A DNA stretch of 64,000 nt from Udeniomyces pyricola (lineage: Eukaryota > Basidiomycota > Tremellomycetes > Cystofilobasidiales > Mrakiaceae), in assembly GCA_039545295.1 (NCBI GenBank), contig BCIK01000013.1, positions 310,001 to 374,000 on the forward strand. The letters run 5' to 3'. A model generated the notes under the pieces. The model made no database searches. It saw only the letters and a list, made by a program, of their open reading frames with translations, and was not told where the DNA came from. The translations under genes were made by a program, and so were the position numbers. Position 1 is the stretch's first letter, and each line of letters begins with the position of its first letter. This document shows, one piece after another, positions 12,438 to 23,300 of this stretch.

Positions 12438-15400
12438 ATGTCCCCTACCTCGGCTGCAGCTGGCGGCGTTGAAATTCCCTCTGCTCTCTCCGAGCACGTC
12501 TATCGAGGTCCGTGGTGGAAGCATGGAGGTCAGTACTAGCCACTACATAGTCTCATCAGATCATGGGTCAACCCAACTCTCATATAGGCTGCATGTAGCG
12601 ACCGACCGCTTACCTCCGTCTTTTTGCCTCAACATCGATCGACCCCATCAACTAACACAATTTATCCACGCTGCTTGACTTGTATTCTATCAAGGTATCC
12701 GGTCCATTAACTTATTGCTCATGGTCGCTCTCATCACTTCCTCAACAAACGGGTGAGACGCTTTTCTCTGTGCTTGCTGTCTCACGCTCTCTTGGGACTA
12801 CCCCGAAGTACCGCCGCTGATGATCTTTCTCTCCCTTTCTCTCTAATCACCTTCCCGCCACCACGATCGCCCTCGCACCCCGATCTTTGGATGACATCCT
12901 CCCCTTGAATGTGGTCGCACTGATATAGTTACGATGGATCGATGATGAATGGACTTCAGTCGTTGACCAACTGGCAGAACAAAGTAAGTTTCGCATGCCG
13001 TCTCGCCCGTCGCTTCGTTGGGTCTCGGACCGAAATCGCTGTCGCTTACATCCGACTGCGCCTTTCTTCTCTTCTTTTTATCAGTTCAACCACCCTGAGG
13101 TATGCATCTGTGCTCTGGCAACGCGACTGATCGACAGCTATTACTGAGCTCGCTCATAGTCGAGATCGACGCTGATATATTTCGATCTCTCTCTCATCAG
13201 GGTTCTACCAAAGGGTGAGTATATATACTTGTAATCGCGTCTGATATCTGCCTGCATTGGAGGCCGCATGGACTGACCGTTCTCCCCTTTCCTCGTCCCC
13301 TACCACGCTCATTCCCCTTCTTTCCATCACTTTCCTTCGGCCCCCGCTCGCTTTCGCAAAAAAAAAAAAAAAAAAAAAAAAACCGCCGCCACATCAGTCT
13401 TCTCAATGCCATCCAAAACATTGGCGCCTTGATTGGACTTCCCTTCTGCGCTTATGTCACCGACCGATTCGGACGACGGTTCGGCATCTTGTTCGGCTCT
13501 ATCATCATGCTCGCTGGTGTCGCCATGCAAAGCACTTCGAATACCATCGGTGTCTTCATTGGTCAGTTCGAAAGTCTTCTCACATAGCTCAATGATACTG
13601 ATACCGGTATCAACCCGAATGCGACGTCTCGCGTATTGACACTTGTACGGGCTGTGACTGATCTATGGACTGTATCTCACATTTACCGACAGCCTCGAGA
13701 GGAATCATCGGCTTTGGACTTACTTTTGCCCAGGTATGTGATCGGGCTGGCAGATAATGATAAAAAAGCACGGATGCGTATGATGCAATCATCGTGCTCA
13801 CAATCTCGTGCCTTTGTTTCTGCGACCTCTGCCGAAATAGAACGCTGCTCCTATCCTCGTCAGTACTTATCATCACCAAGGCAGTCTGCCTCGGCAACCG
13901 TCTGACGATGTAGCCGAGCCAGTGGTACTGATGAGTATGGACCTACGTTTACTCTGTCTCTTTCTCGACAGATCACCGAGCTCGCCTACCCAACGCAGCG
14001 AGCTCAGCTCACCTCCCTCTTCAACTCTCTCTGGTATTCTGGGTCGATCATTGTACGTTTGGTCTGGCACTTTTACCTATCATTTTTCCCCTCTACCAAT
14101 TCGTTCATTTCAGTTGCAACATTTCTTAATGCAGCCCTTCTAACCATCGCGTGATTTGGTGATTTTGGCAGGCCGCTTGGACTACATTTGGAACGTTCAG
14201 AATCGGTAACTCGATGGCGTGGCGAATTCCATCCATCCTCCAGGCGATCCCGTCTGTCATTCAGGTCGCTCTCATCTGGTTCGTGCCGGAGTCTCCTCGA
14301 TGGCTCATCTCCAAGGGTCGCACGGAGGAGGCCCGTCGAATTTTGGCCCGATACCACACCGAGGACAGCAACGAGTCGGACCCTCTTGTTGAGTTCGAGA
14401 TGGCCGAAATCCAGACTGGCTTGGAGCTCGAGAAGCGCAACTCCACATCGTGGAAGTCATTGGTCTCCACTCCTGGTAACCGACGCCGACTGAGGATCGT
14501 CCTCGGCATCGCCTTCTTCTCTCAGTGGTCGGGCAACGGATTGGTCTCTTGTGAGTGTGACGACTCGCCATAAAGTTCCTCGGCGATTGAATCCGCAGTG
14601 CACTCCTCTTTCCTTATTGACTGACCCGTGGCTTTCCCGATAACTTTTTCCATCACACCTCCGTGTGTTCTCACCCACCAAGACTGTGAGTTTTGTCTCT
14701 TAGTGGTGCTCTTTGCTCGCACGAATCATGTCTCAACCTGGACCGATTTACTGACAAATTGACGTTTCGTTTCTTCGTCTGGTGTTCGCTCTTTTGACCG
14801 ACATACGTTGTCTTTAGACTTGAACGACGTGCTGAACCAGATCGGTATCACGAGTCAATTCGTTCAGACCCTCTACAACGGTTAGTAGTTCGAGATCCGA
14901 AGAGCAACCCTGGATCCAGGGTCGTTCCACCTTTTGCACGATCTCACCTTTCTTTCGCTCTTTCTATGCTCCAGGTATTCTCCAAATCTTCAACCTTGCC
15001 GTCGCTGGTGTGTAACATGATTCTTTGACCTGTTGAGCACTGATTGTGTGTGATCTGTGGCGCTGACCTTTCCGCTTCCTCCAGTTCTGGCTGCCTTTTT
15101 GTGTGACAAGTTTGGTCGTCGCCGCCTTTTCCTCGCCTCCAACGTGGGAATGTTGGTTGCCTTCGTGTTCTGGACGCTATGCGAGGGCCTTTACGCACAT
15201 GATACCTCCAACAACTCTGCCGGCCGCGCCATTTTGGCCTTCATGTGAGTCATTCATCTTTTCTTGACCCCATCGTATCAAAGCAACAACTAAAATGATG
15301 CTTCACTTGCGTTATCCAGCTTCGTCTTCTACTTTGCGTACGATATCGCCTACTCACCCCTTCTCGTCGCGTACACGGTCGAAATCACGCCCTACGAGAG

Positions 15401-16098
15401 TGAGTCTGCTTAGGAACTCAAGCCCCTGTTGACCTGCTTGTCCAATCTGACGTCCGGATCGTTCATTTCTTCCCAGTCCGAGCCAAGGTCCTGTCGATCA
15501 TGAACCTGGCCGTCTCGGCTAGTTTGGTCTTCAACCAGTATGGTTCGTCCAATATCTACCTCTTTGCTCCCGTGCACCAAGTTTTTTGCGCGTACGGCTT
15601 TCGGGCTTACGTGATCAATCATCTGTCTTTATCTTGCATATCGTCTTGCCTCTTCCTCTGCATCCTTGTTGCGTTCCCCTTTCAGTCAACCCGATCGCCC
15701 TTGGCTCTCTGAAATGGAAGTACTACATTGTCTACTGGTAAGTCTCGTCTCACAATCTTGGGCGTCTCCCATGGTACCTGCTGGTCCACCGTGCCCTGAT
15801 GCTCATCTTAACTGCTTGACTTACTTTGAACCAACTATCTTTGGCCTACCCCTCCAGCTGCTGGCTGGCATTCGAGCTCGTGTTCATCTACTTCTTCATG
15901 CTGGAGACCAAGGGCCTCTCACTGGAAGAGTCTTCGGTCCTGTACGATGGTGCGTCGGCCGTTCAACAGGTCGCCGAGCTGCACGTACAAGGCGCCGGTT
16001 CCGACGGCGGTAGCGGCCATGGCGAGAAATACGAGGTCTCCAAGGGCCATGAGAAATTTGGGGGAGGCATCGAACTCGAACATGTCGAGAGGGTTTGA
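12438..16098 (+). CDS. MFS sugar transporter (hexose/lactose-permease type)
   Basis: This is a 12-helix plasma-membrane sugar porter of the Major Facilitator Superfamily. Sixteen exons join in phase to 530 residues: 12438-12528, 12695-12752, 12929-12983, 13085-13099, 13201-13214, 13398-13561, 13693-13733, 13972-14052, 14172-14550, 14818-14880, 14975-15007, 15085-15244, 15320-15399, 15477-15542, 15686-15737, 15858-16098. Sugar-porter signatures are in order: YDGSMMNGLQ after helix 1, DRFGRR (100-105), PESPRW from residue 212, DKFGRR in the second half, and ETKG (467-470) after helix 12. Two consecutive microexons of 15 and 14 nt encode FNHPEGSTK in the first external loop. The intron before exon 6 contains 25 consecutive A. 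The C-terminus is cytosolic and hydrophilic (about 60 residues). The substrate cannot be read from sequence; the YDGSMMNG and FNHPEGSTKG region resembles fungal lactose/hexose permeases. The nearest gene, an esterase, is convergent. Confidence 0.92.
13358..13382 (+). repeat. A25 homopolymer inside a transporter intron
   Basis: Twenty-five consecutive A residues lie in the intron between the 14-nt microexon (ending 13214) and exon 6 (starting 13398), ending 16 bp before that exon. A sense-strand A tract this close to an acceptor is unlike the CT-rich introns elsewhere in the window. Confidence 0.9.
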
Positions 16099-17357
16099 GG
16101 ACTTAAATCGGTTTTAGTTGTAGTAGTATTTTTCACCTTGACTTGTCTCTTTTCTCTCTCTCTGTTTTTTTCTCGTTGGTATTGCAACTTCTGGTGTTTC
16201 TTTTCTTTACCCTTTTCTTTTCTTTCTGGAATGCCTTGTTCCGGAGTTTTTACCGCATCCACGACCTTCCCTTTTTTTCTACGAGCCTACCAACTCTATT
16301 ATGTACTATCCTGCAACGTTTAAACTCTCAATATAGCGTAACTCTTCCTCCTCCCCTTCCGACTTCGGGTGGAGCTTGATCAGCTTCTTGGAGTCGGCTG
16401 ACGATCACTCTTATGCCTTTATCCTCTTTGCTACCTTAATCTTTTTGAATATCTTCTTTTGACCGGTCCTTGGTTGTATGATGCGTTTGAACGATATTGT
16501 TGTCTTTTTGTCGGGTACGTGAGAATACATAATAGGATGTTTTTGCATGTACCTTCGGATACGATCTGGCTTGTACTCGTCTTCCTATCATCGTACTGCA
16601 ACTTTTTTTTTTTTTTTTTACTCACAGGCTTGACTCATGTCATCAACCACGTTAGCTGATATGCATACATCCCACGACGCGTGCATCTAGTGCTTGCATG
16701 CACTTATAAGCATAATCATGCGTCTATTGGCCGTTTGCCTGGGGTTCTTTTTTATGTGCTACCCATCTCAGATGTAGTGGATGATATATACCTCAGATCG
16801 ATGACCTTATGAGATCCGAGCACTGACTTCTTATTCCGATGCTGCATAGGCTTATGTTGTGTCCCCGCTCATACAGGCCCGACCTGGAAGGCGGAACGAA
16901 GGGGGAAGAAGGGAGAGGGGGGGGAGGGAAAGGGTTGAAGCGAAGGGGAAAAATTGATTATGATGATTCATATCATGTAATACAGAAGAAGTCACGTGCG
17001 AGGTTATGGACCAATGACCGAGTTCAGAAAGTATCGATTCAAAAAAGGGGCAAAAAAAAAGAGGGGGGGGGGGGGGCAAGCTACAGAGAGGTGGAAGAGG
17101 GGCTATGGAAGTCGACAAAGTGGAGCGAGAGAATAAACCGAAGAAACGAAAAGAAGCAGAAGAAGGAGAAGAAGAAAAAGAAGAAGAAGAAGACAAAAAC
17201 ACAAAGCCAAAAACAGTGTCAAAAAGGAGTAAGAGTACAGTTTACAGAAGGGCCCTTATTGGGTACATACATATATACATACATATATACATACATAGCC
17301 GACAACGGGGAAAATATTTGACAAGTCACAGTTTATACTAGCTGCCTAATTAGCTCT
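16099..17357. other. convergent intergenic region
   Basis: This interval separates the 3' ends of the transporter and the esterase. The left part is T-rich (transporter trailer, with a T run near 16602-16619). The right part, 16890-17320, is almost purely G/A on the + strand, with a G run near 17065, which fits a pyrimidine-rich sense strand for the minus-strand gene. I see no gene. Confidence 0.5.
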
Positions 17358-17787
17358 TTACGCTTTCCGGGCAAGGAACGAAGCGACCGCATGGCCAAGG
17401 ATCTCGTGGATGGGCCAGGTTGGGTGATACGAATTCCTGGTCATGCCGCGTTGGTCATCACGGAAGGCGACAAATAAAAGAGAAGAACAATGAGAGAGAG
17501 AGAAAGAGAGAGAGAGAGACGAGCCAAGAAAAAGGTTTGGGGGAGAGAGGAGAGAAGATTAGTCACGTGCTTTGACTGCTGCGTTCAGAGGTGACGGTGG
17601 TGGAAGCCGTGTGTTCGAGGTATAATCGTTCGGACGAGATGACTTACCGCCAGTAGTAGTCGCTGACGGGGTACCCGGGAAGTTCCTGCGTATTGAAGCC
17701 GGTGGAGTTGTATGCGTAGGGCGCGTAGCCGGTCACGTTGAGGAACCCGAGGGTGTCGGCGTTGTCGAGAAGGTTCTGTCAGGAACG

Positions 17788-17823
<36 letters not shown>

Positions 17824-19194
17824 ATAAGAAGAAAAAAAAAGCAAAGAAGCGTTCAGTAACTTGGCAGGGACGAAACGAATGGGATCGTACTACCGAGAGT
17901 GGAATTCAAGATGACAAGTAATAGAATGAATTCACTGAAAAAACGGCGCCGTCATCGAACCACCCGACGTATCCCTCATCCGCGACTTCTCCTCTGAACG
18001 TGTCGACCATCTCCTTGAGGATCGTGTTGAAGAGCTTGACGGCTGATGCGACCTGGGATACGGTAGGTTCGCCCATCTCGAGGATCATGGGCGTGCGCGA
18101 GGTTTCGGGCACATTGAGGAGAAGGAAGTTTCGGGCCCCAAGCGTGTAGAGACGGGTGAGGTGGGAATGGTATTCATCTAGATCGAACGGAAAGATGATG
18201 ATCTATAAACGTGAGACAATTGGGTCTTCCATACGTGTGCATACCTTCAACATATATCGAAAGAAGTCTGGAACGAATGGACTTTGGTGACTGACCGATT
18301 TCCTGTTGATAAAACTCTGAGAGCGAAACGTTGGTCCAGTCGTAAGTGTTACCTACGTCGTTGATGCCAATGAAAAAGGAAAACAACGAGCTGGAAGCGT
18401 CCCAGTCCGCTTCTGCCGGTGCCGGAGAAAACAAGGCTTCAAAGGAATTGACTTGATCTACATGTCAAACCGGCCACGCAGAAAACCAAAGCCAAAAAAA
18501 CGATTTAATTATCTCAGATATCATCAAGCCCAATCAACCCGAAACGATCAATCAGATAGACATGCCTACTGACTCTTAATGGACTGTACGATTGCCGTGT
18601 AAGGCACGACGAGATCTTCGTCGATCGTCGCACCCGCCCATGCAAAGTTGTAGAGCTTCGTAGCCATGACGTTGTATCGCGAAGCAAGAACGCTGATCCA
18701 AGGAGGCCCTGACGCCTCGGCCTGTATCGACAATGCAATCCACGCAGACGATATGTCAGACGATTAGTGAGTCAATACTCAATATATCACTCATCGAGTG
18801 GGCTTTAGGATGCGTGCCGAGAGCAGCATCTTACGCTAAACGCAGGGTCGACATCTCGGACGGTGCTGTTCTGAGTAACCCTCATTCCACTATCCGTGTA
18901 CGAGTCTCCGAACGAAAAGCTGCCAGCAGTACATTTATCAAACCCCGATTCAGCTACACAATCTCCTTCTTTTCCAGTACACCATAACGTGAAGATAACG
19001 TAGACGACTAACATGTAGGAGTTGTTGGCCCACTGCCAACCTCCGGTTGGTGCCGGACTTAGCGTACCAGTGGTGTTGCTACAATCGGTACCGTCGTTAT
19101 TGCGAGCGTCGAGGGCGCCAACGGGTGAGGCGAGGGTAGCCGTTGCAGCGCTGATGATCAGGACGAGGCACGATGTGAAGGCGAGGGGAAGCAT
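17358..19194 (-). CDS. secreted GDSL/SGNH esterase (CE16-like)
   Basis: This is a predicted extracellular SGNH-fold hydrolase resembling fungal CE16 acetylesterases, which deacetylate plant cell-wall sugars. Seven exons on the minus strand join in phase to 341 residues: 19194-19013, 18919-18835, 18721-18574, 18457-18296, 18177-17936, 17775-17648, 17436-17358. Residues 1-23 form a signal peptide (hydrophobic core LAFTSCLVLIISAATA). Block I is FSFGDSYTDSG, with nucleophile Ser67. Block III is GINDVGNTYDW near 169. Block V is NSYHPTWPIH near 317, with catalytic-type His320. Potential N-glycosylation sites (NNS, NST) are present. In many SGNH enzymes the residue three before the His is Asp; here it is Asn317, and I cannot say whether Asn is usual in this subfamily. 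The intron before exon 6 contains a run of 32 T on the sense strand. Family assignment is strong; substrate is inferred. Confidence 0.85.
17790..17821 (-). repeat. T32 tract (sense strand) in an esterase intron
   Basis: Thirty-two A on the + strand correspond to T on the esterase sense strand, just upstream of the acceptor of the 17648-17775 exon. It acts as, or has expanded from, the polypyrimidine tract. Confidence 0.85.
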
Positions 19195-20307
19195 GGTGCT
19201 GTTCCTGTTGTGAGAATGAAGGAGGGTGGTGATGGAAGCTGGAGAAGGAAACGAAGAAGGGAGCTAGTCCCATTCTAGTACGTAAAGATGATAGGCCGGC
19301 AGAATTAAATCGAGGAAGATCCTCGGAGAGTCTGAGGCTTGAGGTCGTCCGACGTCGTGAGACGGAGTTATACCCGCATATAATGATCATATATACAAAG
19401 TCAGCTGGTGCCAAAGAATCCCGTTCGCGGCGGGTTCCGACCTGACGTAAGTCATCGCATGAGATTAGCTGTAAGGTGGGCGGTAACTCGTCTTACTGTA
19501 ATGATAACCACGCGGATGACAAGTCTCCGATACGTCAAGGGGCACATGATGGTGGTCGAACGCTGAAATGGGATGAACAGAACTCGAATGTTATGAATAC
19601 TGTGACATGAGTACTCAAGCAGGGCCACCCTCGAAACGTGCGTGCATCAGCCCTATTGCAAATTTGACGATAGGTGTTAATCGATCAATCATGCAGGCCT
19701 AGTGTATGTTGATTGCGGCGATCCGGCGTGTCGATTGACATCGCATGAAAAGAGTCTAGAAAGTTGTGTTGGACCAGGCCAGCAGATGTATAATAGTAAA
19801 AAAAAAAGAAAAAAATGAGGAGAGCGAGTCGTCCACCAAGAAGAAATATAAGAAGAAAAGGAGGGACAGCACAAGTACATGTGTGAATATGGGAAGTGAA
19901 CAGAGAAACAAGAAAAGAGACTCGGAGCGAGAGAACCGTCGGACAGAAAGTCGAGAAAGAAGAAGAAGAAAACAGAAGAAAAAAGCCGGCACAGGGAGAT
20001 TAAAGGAAAAGAAAGTGGAACAAGAGCAAGAATGACACAAAAAAATATATATGAAGAAACGCCGATGGGTTGAGGAGACAAGCTGAAGAGAAACGAAAAA
20101 CGAAGAGAGAAACGAAGACTTGAAGCATAACAGGCAGTCGTATAATTGGTCCGTGAGAGACGTATCAGACCAGATGAGAGTGACAGAGAGCGGAAGCCAT
20201 AAAGACAAGAGCGGGAGAGGGAGAAAGAAGGGAAAAAAAGCCCAAACATGGAGAAAGCGGGAAAGAGATCCGGGCGAGAAGAAACAAGTAGTATGGAACC
20301 GTGGAGA
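19195..20307. other. intergenic region with a polypurine stretch
   Basis: The first 500 bp are the upstream region of the esterase. From about 19795 to 20300 the + strand is strongly G/A-biased, so the sense strand of the upstream minus-strand gene is C/T-rich, consistent with a long trailer. Open frames here are compositional artefacts (Phe/Ser/Leu repeats). I see no gene. Confidence 0.5.
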
Positions 20308-23300
20308 CTAGTTCTGAATGAGGCCCCTGGTCGCATTGGGAAGCATGCGGATGGCAACCTTTCTCACACCCGTGAACTGAGTTGCCAAGACAGAACGAAA
20401 CGTACGGTCAACTGAAGGCGCTCGCAAGAACAGGTATGGGCGGCGAATACAACCAAGACCAAAGAGGAGAAGCAGAGAAAAACTCACGATCAAAGGCAAA
20501 TGCGACAGAAGTGTGTAGCAGATGATGACACACATGATAGGCAGCCAGAAGAGCCAGAGCCTGAGAAAACCGACGAAAGTGATAGTCAAGAATCAGCCAA
20601 ACAAGCTCAGACACGCCGAAGCGTGTCAATCGCCCTACATACGCGAGCAGAAGAAAAGCAAAACGTACATTCGATCGGCTTTCGCCTTTGCCTTGCGCCT
20701 AGCAGCGGCATCCCGGCCTTCCTTGGCGATAACGAGTGAGGTGGATTTACCAGTAGACGACTTGGACGAGAGCTCGCTGTGGGCCGAGCGGCGTCGAAGG
20801 GAGACCTTGGCCGTCGGCTGCTCGAGGAGTGGCATCGTCTTAACGTCACTCGGCATCACGGAATGGGCCGAGCGAGACGGTCGTGACTGTGGGTGCTGGA
20901 GCTGAAGCTGCTGCTGCTGCTGCTGCTGGTGATGTTGCTGCTGCTGCTGCTGCTGGTGGAGAAGCTGCTGTTGATGCTGCTGCAAAAGCTGATGCTTCTC
21001 CATATCCATCGACTGCTGTTCGATCGACACTTCCTTGCCCGAAGGCGACGGACCAACGCCACCACTCGACGCACCGGCAGGTCCAACCTCCTTGAGCCAT
21101 GTGGCAAGAGCGAACGGTAGCCAGGGGTAGACGGCTGTCAGATGAGCCCAGGTCGGTACAGTCGCAGGTCCAGCGTCGCCACCCTCGGTCGGTCGGCTCC
21201 AAGGATTGAGTTGAGCGGGCAGGAAGGGGATATTGTTGGTGATGGCCGTTGGCAAGGGAATGTCGGACAAGTGTCTGGGAAGGGCGACAGGAAGGTGCGG
21301 GATGAGGCGGTTCGTCGGCGGAAGCGAGGAAAGCGTGCGTCGGACCCAGGACTCGACGTTGGGCTTATGAACGGGGAGTGACGCGAGTTGGTCCGTGTTC
21401 GAGCCTGATGCGGCGGTGGAAGTCGAAGCAGTAACGGACGAGTTGTCAACGATGGTGGCGGTTGGAATCTCGAGTTGGGAAGAAACGGGCGGGGAAGGAG
21501 CAGAGACAGTGGGATCGGGCGCATCGTCGTGCGGCGACAGGGTTTCAGACTGAAGCAAATGTGGACTCGTTGCACCGTCGGAAAAGTACGAGGGGGGCTC
21601 GCCTGAAGTGACGCGAGTGCCGTAGACGGGTTGCTGCTCCGTGCGTTGCGAATCAATCGAGAGTCGACGCCTTGTGAGTCCCGGAGCCGTCCGCGAGCGC
21701 CCGAGAGGACCGAACCGACCACTTCTACTTCGCATGAGCGGAGTAGCCGTTCCCTCGGCGTCTTCGTCGTCGCTGCCAAGGCGATCGCCATCCTCTTCTC
21801 CGCTCGAGAGCGTGACGACCTTAGACGAGGAAGCAATGGCAGCAACCGTCCGTCTGCTGTGTCCCACGCTCTCCTCGGTATCCGAATGATCGATCTCGTC
21901 TTCGGAGCTCGGGTTATCGGCATCGATGGAGCTCTCGCTGGCCTCGGATCGTTCCTCAACGCTTTTACGAGCCGAGGCGGCCGCTGGACTGTCCTCGAAG
22001 AAACTCAAAAGCGCACTGCGCTGAACGAGGAGACCTTCGACGTCGACCTGGTCTCGCTCTCGGGCGAGGTCAAGAGGACTCTTGCCATCCGCAGTGACGA
22101 CCTCGGGCTCGGCTCCAGCGTCGAGGAGCAACCGTGTGCAAGCGAGCCGACCGCAGAGGGCGGCAAAAGCCAGAGCCGTGTATCCGTTGCGATCGCGCGC
22201 GTCAAGATCGGTGCCAAGCGAGATAAGACGCGCAACGAGTCGGTGGAAACCAAGCATGACGGCGAGATGGAGGAGCGTCTGGCCTTGAGGATTCTTGTGC
22301 GAGATCGTGGCGGCCATCTCGAGCGAGGGTGAGCCAGGGATGGTCGGCGCATCGACCTCGACGAGGGCAAGGAAATTGATGATAGTATCTTGGAAGTTGC
22401 TTCCGCGCGAGGCGTTGGACCAGGCGAGACTTGTCGAGTCGGTTGAGGCACGTCCGGGGGCGATAGTCTGGGCTGAGCGCGAGGTACCAGCGTACGGTGA
22501 GGACGCCGCTGAGGAGCCTCCCCCGCTTCCGCTGTGTGAAGGCGTCTGCCCGACAATGCGGAGAGCGACATTCTTGGCATCTTCGATGCGACCAGTCATC
22601 TTGAGGCCGACAACTTGGAGGGCGAGTTCCATCCTATGAAAAAGGGGCAATGTCCACAGGTAGAGAGAAATCAATTGCGGTCAGCAACAGACAAAGCAAG
22701 AGAGGGCACTGTCAAAGCGAGGAGAGAGAGAGACCCGCCAACGTACAAAGCTCGATCAGACATATCCAGGTAGGTGAACAGCTGGAGGCCCTCGCCGCTT
22801 TGGTCGTGATGGCTGCTGTTATCGTCGTCCAGCTCGATCGCTTGATCGTCATGCTTGAAGCTGACCACGACCGGTCCCGGGCAGGAACTCGGCGGGAGAA
22901 GGCAGACGAGGGTATTCGAAGACCAGAATTGAGTACTAGTCGATGGGCAGTCACCGAAGATGCAGGTGAGACCCTCGACAAAGTTTTGGCCGAGAATGGT
23001 GACCTCGACCCCGCCCGACATCGGACCCTCGCCCGGGATGAGACGCGTGATGAGCGGTCTGGGCGCTGGCGGTGGTGAGGGCGGCATGGCGATAAGATGA
23101 GAAAGTTGGGTTGGGTAGACAGCTTCCTGCTGCTCGTGCTGAGGGGAGAGAATGGTCGAAGGCGCACCAAACGTGGAGAGATGAGGCTCGTAACCGTCTG
23201 GGCGGGGCGTAGAGATGGAGGGAGGGTAATAGAGCGGGTTTGCATCTGACCACGGAAGGTGAAGTTCGGGTTGATGAGCGTACGAGGGCTCGGGAGGAGT

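Noticed and set aside
13358..13382. A25 tract as a retroposed poly(A) tail
   Set aside because: It sits inside a short intron with no adjacent inserted sequence or target-site duplication.
19689..20357. 222-codon minus-strand Phe/Ser/Leu frame resembling a multi-pass membrane protein
   Set aside because: It arises from the CT-rich trailer downstream of the Mga2/Spt23 homologue and overlaps that gene's last exon in another frame.
21138..21959. 273-codon minus-strand frame rich in Arg/Pro/Ser
   Set aside because: It is an alternative frame inside the large exon of the Mga2/Spt23 homologue, whose own frame carries ankyrin and polyQ sequence; the Arg/Pro/Ser composition is what a shifted frame of this DNA gives.
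21631..22332. 233-codon plus-strand frame opposite the ankyrin region
   Set aside because: It is antisense to a clear coding exon and has no family similarity.
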